Source: Dastarcus helophoroides (lineage: Eukaryota; Arthropoda; Insecta; Coleoptera; Bothrideridae). Taken from it: a stretch of 64,000 nt of DNA. Made by a program: the position numbers and the translations under genes. Below, in pieces: positions 33,640 through 46,690 of this stretch. Each line of letters opens with the position of its first letter. Within the stretch, counting starts at the first letter, position 1. The DNA is taken from NCBI GenBank assembly GCA_028583605.1, contig CM053328.1, positions 32,099,578 through 32,163,577 on the forward strand, in the 5' to 3' direction. The notes under the pieces were generated by a model that saw nothing but the letters and a program-made list of their open reading frames with translations, ran no database searches and was not told the DNA's origin.

Positions 33640-36600
33640 TAGGAAAGCTTTCGTGGAAGAACAACTGCAATAATGACTAACCACCAAATGACAACTTTTT
33701 AACATAATATTATTTTGCCTATTGACCTCAAAGAGCACATTTGTAAGTTTTAGAGATTTTTTTGTGAACAAAGCATTGAAATACCGATTAACTACTAAAT
33801 GCCGAAGTTTAGCTCAAAATATTTGCAAATTTCAGAAGTTTCCTGCCAAATAGCCAACTTATTAATATAACCCTTTTTTCTGTGATTCTCCAAGAAAAAA
33901 ATTTTCATGGCAAAACAATTGAAATACTGCTAAACTTTCAAATTTCCAATATTTTAGCTTAAAATTATTTTGTTCAGGATGCTCCATGAGAACATTTATG
34001 AATTTTGGAGAAGATTTCATGGGAAAACAACTGCAATACAGATGAGACACCAAATACCTAACTTTCTAGCATACAATTATTTTAACCTTGAAGGTCGATA
34101 AAGCATTTATAAATTTGAGAAAATATTTCATAACAAAACAACTGCAATACCGATGAACCATCAAATAACCAACTTTTTAACATAATATTTTTTTGCCTGT
34201 GATTCTCCAAGAGGAAAATGTTTCGTATCAAAACAATTAAAACACTGATGAGCTTCCAAACTTTCAACATTTTAGCTCAAAATTATTTTGATCCGGATGC
34301 TCCATGAGAATTTTAGAAAAGATTTCGTGGAAAACAACTGCAATAATGATGAGATGAGCCACCAAATACCTAACTTTTTAGCCTTCAATGGTCCATAAAG
34401 CGTTTGTGAGTTTTAAAGAATATTTCATGACAAAACAACTGCAATACTGATGAACCATCAAATAACCAACTTTTTTACATAACATTGTCTTGTCTATGGA
34501 ACTCCAAGAACACATTTGTGAATTTTAGAGAATTTTTCTTGAACAAAAAATTGAAATACTGATAACTATTAAATGCCCCGAAAGTTTAGCTCAAAATATT
34601 TGCAAATTTGAGAAATGTTATGAGAAAGCAACTGCCAGATGAACCGCCAAATACCCAGCTTACAAACATAACCCTTTTTCTCCTTGATTCTCCAAGAAGA
34701 AAATTTTTCGTAGCGAAATAATTGAAATACTGATGAACTTCCAAATTTTCAACATTTTAGCTCAAATTTATTTTGATCAGGATGCTCCGTGAGAACATGT
34801 GTGAATTTTAGAGATTTCGTGGGAAAACAACTGCAATACTCATGAGCCACGAAATGCCTAACTTTTTAGCATACAATTATTTTGCCTTTGATGGTCCATA
34901 AAGCATTTGTGAATTTTAGACAATATTTCATAAGAAAAGAACTGCAATACTGATGTACCATCAAATAACCAACTTTTTAACACAATATTGTTTGCTTATA
35001 GACCCCTAAGAGCACATGTGTGGTGAATTGTAGAGAATTTTTCCTCAACAAAGAATTAAAATACTGATACACTACTAAATGCCGCACGTTTAGCTCAAAA
35101 TATATGCAAATTTTAGAAATTTCCTGAGCAAGCAACTGCCGCACGAACCACCAAATACCCAACCTTTTAACATAACTTTATTTTGCTTCTGCTCCTCCAA
35201 GAAGAGAATGTTTCGTGGCAAAACACTTGAAATTCTGATGAACTTTCAAATTTTCAAAATTTTAGCTCAAAATTATTTCGATCAGGATGCTCCATGAGAA
35301 TATTTGTGAATTTTGGAGAAGATTTCGTGGGAAAACAACTGCAATACTGAATGAGCCACCAAATGCCTAACTTTTGAGCACAGAATTATTTTGCCTTCGA
35401 TGGTTCATAAGGCATTACTGAATTTTAGAAAATATTTCATGATGAAACAACTGCAATACAATACAACTTTTTTAGCATACAAGTAGTTTGCCTTTAATGC
35501 TTTAAGAGACATTTGTGAATTATAGAGAGTATTTCATGTCAAAGCCATTGAAATACTTCAAGTTTTACTTTTTTCTTCAATCTTCGATGGTCTTTGATGG
35601 TGCCTTTGATGGTCCATAAAGCATTCGTCAATGTTAGAGTATATTTCATGGCAAAACAACTTCAACACTGATGAACCATTAAATAACTAACTTTTTAACA
35701 TGATATTGTTTTGCCTATGGACCTCCAAGAGCACATTTGTAAATTTTCGAGAATTTCTCGTAAATAAAGAATTGAAATACTGATGAGCTACTAAATTCCG
35801 AACGTTTAGCCCAAAATATATGCAAATTTTAGAAATTTTCTGAGAAAGCAACTACCAGATGAATCACCAAATATCCAACTTTTTATCATAACTTCATTTT
35901 GTCTGTGATTCTCCTAGAAGAGAATGTTTCGTATCAAAACAATTTAAACACTAATGAGCTTCTAAACTTTCAACATTTTAGCTCAAAATTATTTTGATCA
36001 GGATGCTTCATGAGAACATTTGAGAATTTTAGAGAAGTTATTATGGAAAACAACTGTAATAATGATGCGATAAGCCGTCAAATACCTAACTTTTTAGCCT
36101 TCGACGGTCCATAAAGCATTTGTGAATTTTAGAGAATATTTCATGACAAAACAATTGCAATACTGATGAACCATCAAATAACCAACTTTTTAACATAACA
36201 TTGCCTTGTTTATGAACCTCCAAGGACACATTTCTGAATTTTAGAGAATTTTTCTTGAACAAAAAAATTGAAATACTGATAAACTATTCAATCCCGAAAG
36301 TTTAGCTCAAAATATTTCAAAATTTTAGAAATTTCCTAGGAAAGTAACTACCAGATGAATCACCAAATACCCAACTTTTTAACCTAACTTTATTTTGCCT
36401 GTGATTCTTCAAGAAGAAAATATTTTGTATCAAAACAATTAAAACACTGATGAGCTTCCAAACTTTCAACATTTTAGCCCAAAATGATTGTGATCAGGAT
36501 GTTCCATGAGAACATTTAAGGATTTTAGGGAAGATTTCGTAAAAAACAACTGCAATAATGATGAGGATGAGCCACCAAATACCTAACTTTGTAGTCTTCG

Positions 36601-38170
36601 ATGGTCCAAAAAGCATTTGTAAATTTTAAAGAATATTTCATGACAAAACAACTGCAATACTGATGAACTATCCTATAACCAACTTTTTAACATAACATTG
36701 TCTTCTCTATGGACCTCCAAGAACACATTGGTGAATTTTAGAGAATTTTTCTTGAACAAAAAATTGAAATACTGATAAACTATTAAATGCCGAAAGTTTA
36801 GCTAAAAATATTAGCAAATTTTAGAAATTCCCTGAGAAAGCAACTACCAGATGAATCAAGCAAATATCCAACTTTTTAACATACCTTTATTTTGCCTGCG
36901 ATTCTCCAAGAAAGGAATGTTTCATACCAAAACAATTAAAACACTGATGAGCTTCCAAACTTTTAACATTTTAGCTCAAAATTATTTTGATCAGGATGGT
37001 CCATGAAAACATTTCAGAAATTTAGAAAAGGTTTCGTGGAAAACAATTGCAATAACGATGAGATGAGCCACTAAATACCTAACTTTTTAGCATACAATTA
37101 TTTTGCATTCGATGGGCCATAAAGCATTTATGAGTTTTAGAGAATATTTCATGACAAAACAGCTGTAATACCAACGAACCATCAAATAACCACCTTTTTA
37201 ACATAATATTGTTTTGCCTATGTACCTCCAAGAGTAGATTTTTAAATTTTAGAGAATTTTTCCTGAAGAAAGAATTGAAATACTGATGAACTACTAAATG
37301 TCGAACGTGTAGCCCAAAATATTTGCAAATTATAGAAATTTCCTGGGAAAGCAACTACCAGATAAGCCACCAAATATCAAACTTTTTCACATAACTTTAT
37401 TTTGCGTGTGATTTTCCAAGAAGAGAATGTTTCGTATCAAAACAATTGAAATACTGATGAACTTGCAAATTTTTAACATTTTAGCTTAAAATTATTTTGA
37501 TCAGAATGCTCCATGAGAACATTTGTAAATTTTAGAGAAAATTTCGTGGGAAAATAACTGCAGTACCGATGAACCACCAAATATCTTACTTTTTAGCACA
37601 GAATTATTTTGCATTCGATGGTCCATAAAGCATTTGTGAAAAACAGCTGTAATACCGAAGAACCATCAAATAACCAACTTTTTAACATACAACTGTTTTG
37701 CCCTATGTACCTTCAAGAGCACATTTTTAAATTTTAGAGAATTTTTCCTGAAGAAAGAATTGAAATACTGATGAACTACTAAATGCCGAACGTTTAGCTC
37801 AAAATATTTGCAAATCTTAGAAATTTGCTGGCAAAGCAATTACCAAATGAACAACCAAATATCCAACTTTTTAACATACCTTTATTTTGCCAGTGATTCT
37901 CCAAGAAGAGAATGTTTTGTGGCAAAACAATCGAAATACTCATGAACTTCCAAATTTATAATATTTTAGCTCAAAATTATTTTCATCAGGAAGCTCCATG
38001 AGAACATTTGTAAATTTTAGAGAAAATTTCGTGGGAAAATAACTGCAGCACCGATGAACCACCAAATATCTTACTTTTTAGCACAGAATTATTTTGTCTT
38101 CGATGTTCGAAGAGGCATTTGTGAATTTTAGAGAATATTTCATGTTAAAAGCCATTGAAATACCTCAACT
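33640..38170 (+). repeat. Tandem array with ~500-bp higher-order units of five related monomers
   Basis: Monomers of about 80-112 bases each contain a diverged CTGATGAACCACCAAATACC, AACTTTTTAGCATA, a variable TTTTGCCT...GATGG/TCCA middle, and GTGAATTTTAGAGAATATTTC. Five distinguishable monomer types follow a fixed order. For example, the GTGATTCTCCAAGAAGA type recurs near 34683, 35192, 35899, 36400, 36897, 37405 and 37890. Spacing is mostly 490-510 bases, with one irregular interval of about 707. Minus-strand open frames across it repeat with the array and are not genes. Confidence 0.8.
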
Positions 38171-38590
38171 TTTACTTTTTTCTTCAATCTTCCACCTAAA
38201 TTCCATATTTTGAACGTTTCAAAAGATTTCGACTTTTTTTTCGAAAGTTTTAGTTTTTTCTTATAATTTCGAGTTTCATCTGGAAAATATTATAAAAAAA
38301 TGTTTTACATTTTTTCACCAAAGTTCGACGCTGGACTTCGAAATCGGCCCTTCTCGAGTTTCACCCTGTGGATTCCCATTTTAATTTTTTGACTTTTTTT
38401 TCACAAAACTTTGAACTTTTACCATCAATTTGTCGTTTTTTATTTAACTAAATATTTAAGTCAATGTAAAAAATTAGATTTATTTTTGAGATCAATGTTT
38501 TCCCATCATTTCGAATTTTAAATTTAAATTTCCACATTTTTTCCAAATTTTTATAAATCATTCTTTGTGCCTAAAATTCCGAGGCTCTTC
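38171..38590 (-). repeat. T-rich low-complexity tract
   Basis: Separates the tandem array from the LINE's 3' end. No gene is supported. Confidence 0.55.
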
Positions 38591-38593
38591 ACT

Positions 38594-40310
38594 TTTCTTT
38601 TTCTTTTTTTTGTTTGAAATAGAGTCGTATAGGCTTTACACCTCTCATCACTTCGACCCATTGGGATCTTTTGTGCGGACTCTAATTTTAATGATTGTTC
38701 AAGATGTTTAGACTTTTTACTTAGTCTATTATCTTTTCAGGAGCTGTTTCTCTTACTTTTTGGGGTGTCAGAGTCACCCTTTCAAAAAATTTGAGCCTTT
38801 TACAAAACTGAGCCATGGATTCGTATAGCAAGTGTTCTGTTGTTTATGTTGCTGTGTTGCAGAATCTGCAGTTTTCATCATCCACTTTTCCCTTCTTCTT
38901 AACGTGATACTTTTACTGGGAAGTGCCCTTTAAAAACTCCAATTATTATTCTTAACTCGTTTTTATTCAGTTCGGAAAGCTGCTTACACTTCTTTTTTGA
39001 GATGGTGATGAACTTTTCTTGACTGTCTTAGGCGCCTGGAATTTTCCTCCAATATGGCAGCCTTTGGCTTGTCTCCTAAGTATTTGTTTCAATTTTTATG
39101 TGGCTTTTTGTAAGACCTCAGTATGGTTCTGGGCGCCGAAGAAAGGTGCGATTGAGACCTCTGCTATCTGCTCTTTGGTCACTTCTATGGCTTCATGCCC
39201 TGAAACCCACATCAAAGTTACCTTGGTGTTTGCAGCCAGTTGCTTTAGGGATGGTTTACATTCCCAGGCCATTTTAAACTCGTTTTGAATGACTTTAGAG
39301 TCTTTAATGTATCCTGGCCATCTTAAACGAGATAAATCTGTACGTTTCTGAGTTTTTTTATTAAGGCAATCTTATACGCACAGAGTTATAGCAAGTAGTT
39401 CGGCTTGGAAAATTGTGGGAGTGTTTCCTAGGGGTTCAAAGAGTCATAAATTAGAACCCCATATTCCTAGTCATACTCCTTCTGTTTGTTTACATCCGTC
39501 TGTGTACCAGACAGATACATTGTTTGTTAGCCTTTCACTGTGTCTATTCTCTGTCTGGCGGTCCCCAATAACCACTTCGTATGGAACAACAAAGTCCAGT
39601 TTTGTAGGCATTTGGTCTGTTGGTTTGGCAATGGATCCCAATGGAATTTTCTTCAGAATGTGTACGTGGCCAACCAAGTCACTCGGTTGCAGTTATTTCG
39701 ATTGCAATAGCTTTGAGGCACTAAGCGCTGTCTCTTTTTTTCACACAAATGTGGAGTCAAACCTGTCATTGCCTCTATTGCAGCTGTTGGACATAACGCC
39801 ACAGCTCCGGTTATTCCAATGCAAATTAACCGCTGTAATTTGTGTAAGTTGAATTGCGCAGAAATTTGTTCTGTTTTTAGCCACCATAATACTGAGGCAT
39901 AGGTGATATGGGCTTTACTACCGTTTGGTATATCTAAAACATCATTTTCGGTTGCAGCCCCCATGTCTTTCCTACAAATCTACGACAAGTCCATGCTGCC
40001 ATTGTGGCTTTTGAAAGAGTTCTTTCCGAATGAGTGTTTCAATTTAGTTTTTGGTCTAGGAAGATCCCTAACTAGTTAACTTCATTGGAAAATTGTATCT
40101 GTATTCCACTGAGAGTGGGAGCTTCCTTCTCCTTGTAAATGGAATAAGAACTGTCTGGTATGGATTAATATTTAGTTCCTCTACCTCACACCAGTTCCTT
40201 ATGATGTTTAGGACTGTTTGCATTAATCTCCATACTTCAGTATCATGCTTTTCCTTTACAGTTATGACTATATAATCTGCATAGGCTTTTCGCTTACTTT
40301 TCACTCCGAT
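38594..40310 (-). mobile_element. 5'-truncated, degenerate LINE with reverse transcriptase and RNase H
   Basis: Reading along the minus strand: the reverse transcriptase active-site region KAYADYIVIT with LNINPYQTVLIPFTRRRK (40304-40068); LGIFLDQKLN and CRRFVGKTWGLQPK; LWWLKTEQ and KLQRLICIGITGAV (39964-39653); RNase H WYTDGCK near 39500 and KVTLMWVSGHE near 39220; a Cys-rich NCRFCN near 38870; and an A-rich tail (oligo-T on +, about 38600-38625). This is the order of RNase H-bearing LINEs of the I/R1/LOA group; I cannot fix the clade. Endonuclease and N-terminal RT are absent. The YADD box reads YADY, and there are several frameshifts and stops, so it is dead. Confidence 0.85.
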
Positions 40311-40483
40311 TTTTTTCGCTTTTTTGTATAATTTTGACTCTAAACTCGAAAATTGGAGAAAATGACTTCCAGTTTTCTACGAAAATTTTGATTTTTTTTT
40401 TCAAAATCGTCAATGAATTCCTTTTTTTCTTGACAATTTTTACTTTTAAGTAACTACTAACACACGCCTTTTTCCCAAAATTA
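40311..40483. other. Short AT-rich spacer
   Basis: TTTTCAAAATCGTC-type low complexity upstream of the truncated LINE. No gene. Confidence 0.4.
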
Positions 40484-40835
40484 TGTAGATTTAAATCGAA
40501 TTATTTCTTATAAAATATAAATTTCAAGTTTTTTGTTGGTTTAGCCCCAAGCTCTCTCCTAACTGCTCCTATATCTTCAAATCCAGTATTGGGAATTTTT
40601 TTAAATTAAAAATTTTTGCCAAACAAACATTATGTTATATTCTCTAAATTGGGTCTGGCGACTTTTTCTTGAAATTTCATGTAGAATTAAATCGATTTAG
40701 ACATATCTGATGAATTTCGAGTTTTTTGTTGGCTTCAGTTACCAAACTTTTCTCCAAACTGCGACCTAGCATTAACTGAGACATTTATGTTGTGTAAACA
40801 ATGTGCATTCTAAATTGGTTGAACCAAATTTGATT
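40484..40835 (+). repeat. Two-copy tandem repeat, period about 186 bases
   Basis: AAATTTCAAGTTTTTTGTTGG...AAGCTCTCTCCTAACTGC and GAATTTCGAGTTTTTTGTTGG...AACTTTTCTCCAAACTGC are followed in both copies by an ATTATGTTATATTCTCTAAATTGG-like segment. Confidence 0.5.
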
Positions 40836-42688
40836 TCCACTACAGGGATCTCGTAAATTATTAGAGATACAAGAAAGCCCAAATGGGCAAAGTAGTGCCA
40901 AATTTAATGCTTAACAATATTTCGATGAGAGAACAACTGAAAAAACTCCTGAAGGGCCCCTTGCGCAGAATTGTTGTGCACGGCACAATGCTGCCCCCTT
41001 ATAGCTACACCACTGATTGTTAATAACTATTGTTGATATATTTTATAAATTGGAATTTATTTTCATAACAGCAATTGCCTGAAAAATTAAACTTTAAAAA
41101 TCTCTAAAAGTAGACCTTTTTCTTGGACATCCTGGAAATACTTTTCTTAAGTACGATCTAGACATGTTCCAACTTTTTTGGAGAAAAGAAATAACGGTTT
41201 TTTTCTTTAAACAAACACACAATGAAAAAAATACTGCTCCTCGGATTTGCTTATACCTCTATAAGTGATAGGAACCACTCATGTGAGAATATCAATTAAA
41301 AAATTATAAAATTAAAAAACCTCTATTAGGGAGAAAAAAATCCAGGTCTCTTGATCTCTCTCCTATCCGGGTTCGACTGCATTAGGTGTAAATGTGAGAA
41401 ATATCAATTTAATAGCATGAATTGTTGAAAACCGTTAAATTCATTAAAGATAATGCAACCTTTCTGTTTAATTTTTAACTCGTACCTCTATGCATAGTTG
41501 GAAAATAATGCAAATGATATTTTTATTACAATATCACAAGTCTATTGAATACATAATCTAATCATCTTAATGGGTGTAATCAACTGCATAAAACAGCTAA
41601 CTATAACAATGTAATCTAAATTATAGGAAGTAATAATTATTACCTTCGTTTATAACTGTAGCTTAATGCAGTTAAAATGCTAAAATTAAACTTTCGATTA
41701 ACTGCACTAGGGGCGCTTCCATGAATTTTTAGGACGAGGAGAAACGCTTTCAAAATGCTCCTCGAATACTTCACAACTTTACATTGCAACTTGCAACAGT
41801 TCAGTCGCTTTCATTTTATTTGGGCTTTGCTGTCGCTTATTACTTTGAAACAAAAAATTAAATACCATGAGAAATTGTAAAACGGTTATGCAGCAATTAC
41901 CGCTTAATAGAATCATGTTGATCAAGTCCATTTTGATACTATTAAACAGCCAAATTTCAAATTAAACCACTTTGGACATTTAATCATAATTTACTGTTTT
42001 TAGTTAAGAATTTGAAGGCGAAATTATGCATTGTTTTAAACATTAACTTTAAAAAATCCACAAGTTTTGTTTGTTTTTCTCTAATAGATTTTTCCTAGCA
42101 CGACACACTTGAGGTAAGGTGCTAATTATATCGAGCGTGGTAATTATCTCCATTTGGTCCAGCCTAATTAAATTTTCATTTAAAATACAATCAGATTGAT
42201 TAAAAATTAGAAGTTTAACGACAACTAGATACTAGTTCCAGCATAGGAGGACGTTGTTAAGTTGCCATTTAACCCTTAAGATTTTGATTCCATTATCCGA
42301 AACGTTTATTTATATAATCTTACATTTTAAATTATAACTGGTTTGCGACCCAAAGCGTTTGATTTTATTAAGCGACTGATTCAATAAATCAATGATTGCA
42401 TCCACTGTATTTCACAAAGATGTTTGTCTTTGATCATCGACTAAGCGACCAAAACCTCTATGACAGTAATTAAATCTTTAGGAAATACAACCAAATACCC
42501 ATCTTCAGGTACCACGAAAGAAATTTCGGAAGTGAAATCCACTCAATGGTAGGCCTATGTGGTCCCTAAACTTCCCCTGGAGCCTGGCATCAAATATTTC
42601 GAAAAGACGAAAAGATGAACCCCTAAGTTACAAGTTATAATTTCATGAATAAAAACTTTCCATGCGCAGTTTCTTTAACATACTATAT
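40836..42688. other. Unique AT-rich stretch
   Basis: Not built from the low-complexity words and without supported exons. It may be an intron or intergenic DNA. Confidence 0.5.
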
Positions 42689-42911
42689 CAGTGTTCCCCA
42701 ACCTTTTTTTGGTAGCGACACACTTGTGTAAAAAAGGACGAGGCACATTGATGATCTAAGAAGTTATTTGACGACCAAAAAAATAACATCCTCCTGATTA
42801 TCTCCGAGTTTTAATTCATTTCTGAATTTTTATGATCTCATAGTTGGCGACACATCTGAGACCTTCCCACAACACACTAGTGTGCCGCGACCCATCGGCT
42901 GAGAGTCACTG
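42689..42911. mobile_element. hAT-type MITE
   Basis: Starts CAGTGTTCCCCAACCTTTTT and ends GGCTGAGAGTCACTG, the imperfect inverted ends typical of hAT elements. It has GCGACACAC and GTGTGCCGCGAC subterminal words. Flanking 8-mers TACTATAT and CAATATAT agree at six positions, consistent with an aged 8-bp target duplication. It has no transposase. Confidence 0.72.
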
Positions 42912-43185
42912 CAATATATTGACACCATATTGTATAGGTTCTATCTGTTATCTCTGGTAAAGTCAAAATAAATTAAGAGAATTTACTCAAAATGTCTATT
43001 TTGTCTTAAAATTCCCGATTTAGATTTTCAATGCTTATTTTTTTTTTCAATAACTTTTGTTATTAAACCCAAAACAACTCTCTCTAGCAGTGGTGTGGCG
43101 TGTCGTATGTTGTGCCTTTTTTAAAAGGAGTGGCTGATCGATAAAAAACAAGAAACAGCAAATGTGAATTTTTTTCTCAATTTTA

Positions 43186-43407
43186 TTATCAAATTATTAA
43201 AATACAAATCTTATCCCCTGAAACTAAGAAAAATTAAAAAACACAACAGAGATCAGTATCTCTCAGAAGATGATAGCTTGGCTATCAAAATGCGTTAGAG
43301 CAACCTTTGTTGGTTTCAAATCTTTCTTGGTTTCAAGATACAAGATTTGTATTTCAATTATTGAAGATAACCAAGGACCAGTTCGTTCCGCCAAAATTGT
43401 CAAATTA
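43186..43407 (+). mobile_element. Hairpin element, copy 6, with flanking direct repeats
   Basis: TTATCAAATTA (43186-43196) and TTGTCAAATTA (43397-43407) flank the element, with one difference. It has both arms, a CTTATCCCCTGAAACTAAGA start, and the end GACCAGTTCGTTCCGCCAAAA. Confidence 0.78.
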
Positions 43408-45360
43408 CTTTTAAATTATTAAAATTGTGCTTACTTTCGATTGTTTTTTAATATTACAAAATAATAATCTCCTCAATATACCTAATTTATCTTTTATATT
43501 ACTCTTAATTTATTTTTTAAATTCATGGCGGGATTAGTCAATTTTTCCACGATAATATAACTTCGAAATAAAATTCAAATCATAAAAAAGTCGAAATTTT
43601 AATCTGAAAGTTAACATGTGGAGAAAACTTAAAATATTAGATTAAGCTAAAAAGTTAGGGCTAAAAGTCGAGACATTACCCCAAATTTATAATTAAAACG
43701 TGGGATTTTGAAAAACGGGTCAAGCAATGAGAAATATTTGAAAAAAAAATTAATTCGTACGTAAAACGAAAAGAAATATAATTTTCAAATTTAAACTGTA
43801 AAAAACTGCAAAACAACATAAAAAGTAGGACTTTGGAGGAAAAATTGAATTTTTAAATTAAAAACTGTTGAATTTAAATAAAACACAAATTTTTGATACA
43901 AAAAAAACAGTTTGGAGAATAAGTTTACTTTTATGTAATGAAGTTTTAAAAAACTTCATCGTACTTTGAAAAAATCTTAAAATTTCGAGAGAAGTTCAAA
44001 ACTTATAAAAATGGAATTCGAAGTTTATCCACAAATATCGATAAGAAGTCGTACTTCAACATTTTTGCAGAGATTTGCATCTTTTATTACAGTTAAAATT
44101 TCGAATTTAAAGACGAAATTTTGAGAAATTCTTTTTTAATATTTTTTTCTTTTAAAGTAAGAAATTTAGATTTTTGAAATTGTTAACCCTTCAGACTTTG
44201 ATAGACTTTGACTTTCAATTTTAAACTTCAGCCAACTAAAAATTTCAAGTTTAAACTGGTTTGGATAAAAACTCAATATTTGAGTTTTTGCTTAGAAATT
44301 TAGAACTTTTAGGAAAGTCAAAATTTCGAAATTAAAATCGAATTATTTTAGTAAATTTAGTTCATCTCTCAAAGCTGTTACTTTAAAAGAAATATTGATC
44401 ATAGGTTTACCTTGAAAAATGGATTTTAAATTAAAAAGAATATTAATCTTGTATTTTGTTTTGTAGAGGAAGCTGTGCGCCCTAGCTTTCCAAAAGAGCA
44501 CGCGACTGCTTTCTAGAAATTTTGATTTTTTTTATCGTTTCAACTTTAATCAAGAGTATTTATTAATTACGCGTAACACAGTAATTACGACGAATCAGCC
44601 GTCGATATGCAATACACCACAGCCAGCGTTGCGACCAAATTAATTTATTTTTCAAATATCGTACGTACAAAAAATGTGAATACACCATACCAATGAAAGT
44701 CTTGGCAACTTTCCACGTTATTTTCTCTCTAAATTTCGAGTTTACTCTTTGAAAAAACAAAATGGATTCAAAACTTTTGACAATATTGATTTTATTCTTA
44801 GAAATCTACTTTGAAATGTACCTACATTAAAAAAATTTTAATTTGGACTATTCACTGCTCAGTGTAGTATTAATACGTAATCATAACTATCCGAGGCCGA
44901 CTCACTCTTGATCGATTTTTTCCTGTTTAAATTCGAAATTTCTATTTCCAGCAACTGGACTTATTTTTCGAAATTTCTTAATCTTGATACTTGAATTTTT
45001 TCCCAAAATTTCCTATTTTTTTAGATAAATTCTGAGTTTTATTGTTATGATTTCAAGGTAACACTTTTAATTTGATCGAATAAATCTTTAATATTATTAG
45101 ACATTTCGACGGCTCAAGAATTTTATCGAAATTTCCATTTTGTTTATAAAAAATTATAATTTTTTCCTCAAAATTTAAATGCAGACGTTCAATTTTTACT
45201 TTTTGTTCGACTAAAAAATGAAAATTTGTGAATTGAAATGAATTTATTGTCGATTTTTTTCTCGAAGGAAGTTTAATTCGATCTTTTTTACCAACTTAAG
45301 ATTTTCTTTATTTAAACTTTTTTATTTTAATGGTATTTTACACTTTCGAGTAGGAAGACG
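43408..45360. repeat. Mixed-polarity AT low-complexity tract
   Basis: A-rich to about 44400, then mixed, then T-rich. The 65-codon minus-strand frame at 44563-44760 has a somewhat higher-complexity sequence but no recognised domain. Confidence 0.5.
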
Positions 45361-46634
45361 TAGTAGTTTTTTTTATTTTAATTATTTTAAATGTGATGGG
45401 AACATTTTCCGGGTTCAGAGATTATAATGAGTATAATGACAGACCACAGACCGCAGACAGCAGCTTTATATTGTTTAGAATTTAACAGAATTCGGCGAAA
45501 ATGAAACATATGAGTACACAAAACGATGCTAACTCAGATATGCACCTTGTAGGTTTATTTTTGGATTACATATATCGATTAATTAAGCGAATTGACCTAA
45601 CGGTTGGTTTTCCTTCACAATTCCACTCTTAAATTTGTATCAATGACAATTCCATGTATGGAAGGATTTTCCGATTTGTTGATTTATAAATCATGTGCGT
45701 TAGTCACTTTCATTTAAAAAATAATCAACAATAAACATACTGGAGTACTTATCTTATCAACGTGAGCTTTATTTGTTACAAAATTACCATTACTCAACGT
45801 CTTTGATAACATCAGAAAAAATATTGGTGCATCTTTCGATCTTTTCGAAATAATGTAGTGCCAATAAATAACATTTACATTTTCTCCTTATTCGAATAGG
45901 CTATCAGCGCATTCATTTCACCTAAAATAGCATCGTTTTAAAAAGTATTTTAACAAATTAACCCACTGAAACTCCTTTCACAAACTCTCAACCGTATAGA
46001 TTACATTTAAGCTAAAAATAAATTCGAAACAACAGGTGTAACTATCCAAATTATTCCGAATTCTTTCATTCAGGGGAAAGTAATTTGGAGATATTTTTGA
46101 ATTTAAAAATATATTTTTATGAATAATACACCACAGGCACACTTACATCTATTATAGTTGCATTAAACATATTCGAGCTTCTTAAAAGGATATTTACATC
46201 CATCTAACCAACTGAATGTGGAACGAGAAATAAACATTGGTTTTTATACAAAATGCCAATCACGAACACCTACGCTTTTCAAGGTCACTTGAGTGCAAAT
46301 GTCTGGAATATTAACCAGTTTCTTGTACTGTTCACGTGTTGTACGTTGTATCTTCAATTATTTAATTCCAGCAGTGTTCCTTTAAATAACTTGCTTTCTT
46401 CTGATTTACGGCGCGGTGATAGTATTTTCCTTATTCCAAGTCTCGTTAAAAATATGTTACAATATTTATTGGTACAGCTACCAAAATTTTGCAATGGGTT
46501 CTTTTTTTTTAACACGTTTTTATTAACTTGCTTTCTAGACTGCCTAAAAGTAGAGACTCAATTGACGTTCGATAGTGTTTTCTGTTCGGTACAGATTTTG
46601 CAATCCAATTTACTAATTTCTCGGTGAACTAGAG
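45361..46634. other. Unique stretch with one unassigned open frame
   Basis: Higher-complexity DNA. The + frame from ATG 46253 to 46627 (124 codons, Leu/Phe/Cys-rich) has no recognised motif and no supporting splice or poly(A) context. Confidence 0.35.
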
Positions 46635-46690
46635 CAGTGTTTCCCAATCGGTGTGTTGCCAGAAGTTCTCGGGTGTGTCCTAAAATCTAA
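46635..46690 (+). mobile_element. hAT-like terminal fragment
   Basis: CAGTGTTTCCCAATCGGTGTG followed by GCCAGAAGTTCTCGGGTGTG resembles a hAT 5' end. The matching other end was not found, so the extent is unknown. Confidence 0.4.

Noticed and set aside
33862..37354. Minus-strand frames across the ~500-bp array
   Set aside because: Similar peptides recur in step with the DNA repeat; there are no recognised motifs.
41380..41400. CCGGGTTCGACTGC, resembling a tRNA T-loop box
   Set aside because: No acceptor stem, D-arm or anticodon arm can be formed around it.
46253..46627. 124-codon frame from an ATG
   Set aside because: Long for the local composition but Leu/Phe/Cys-rich, with no recognised domain, splice or poly(A) context.
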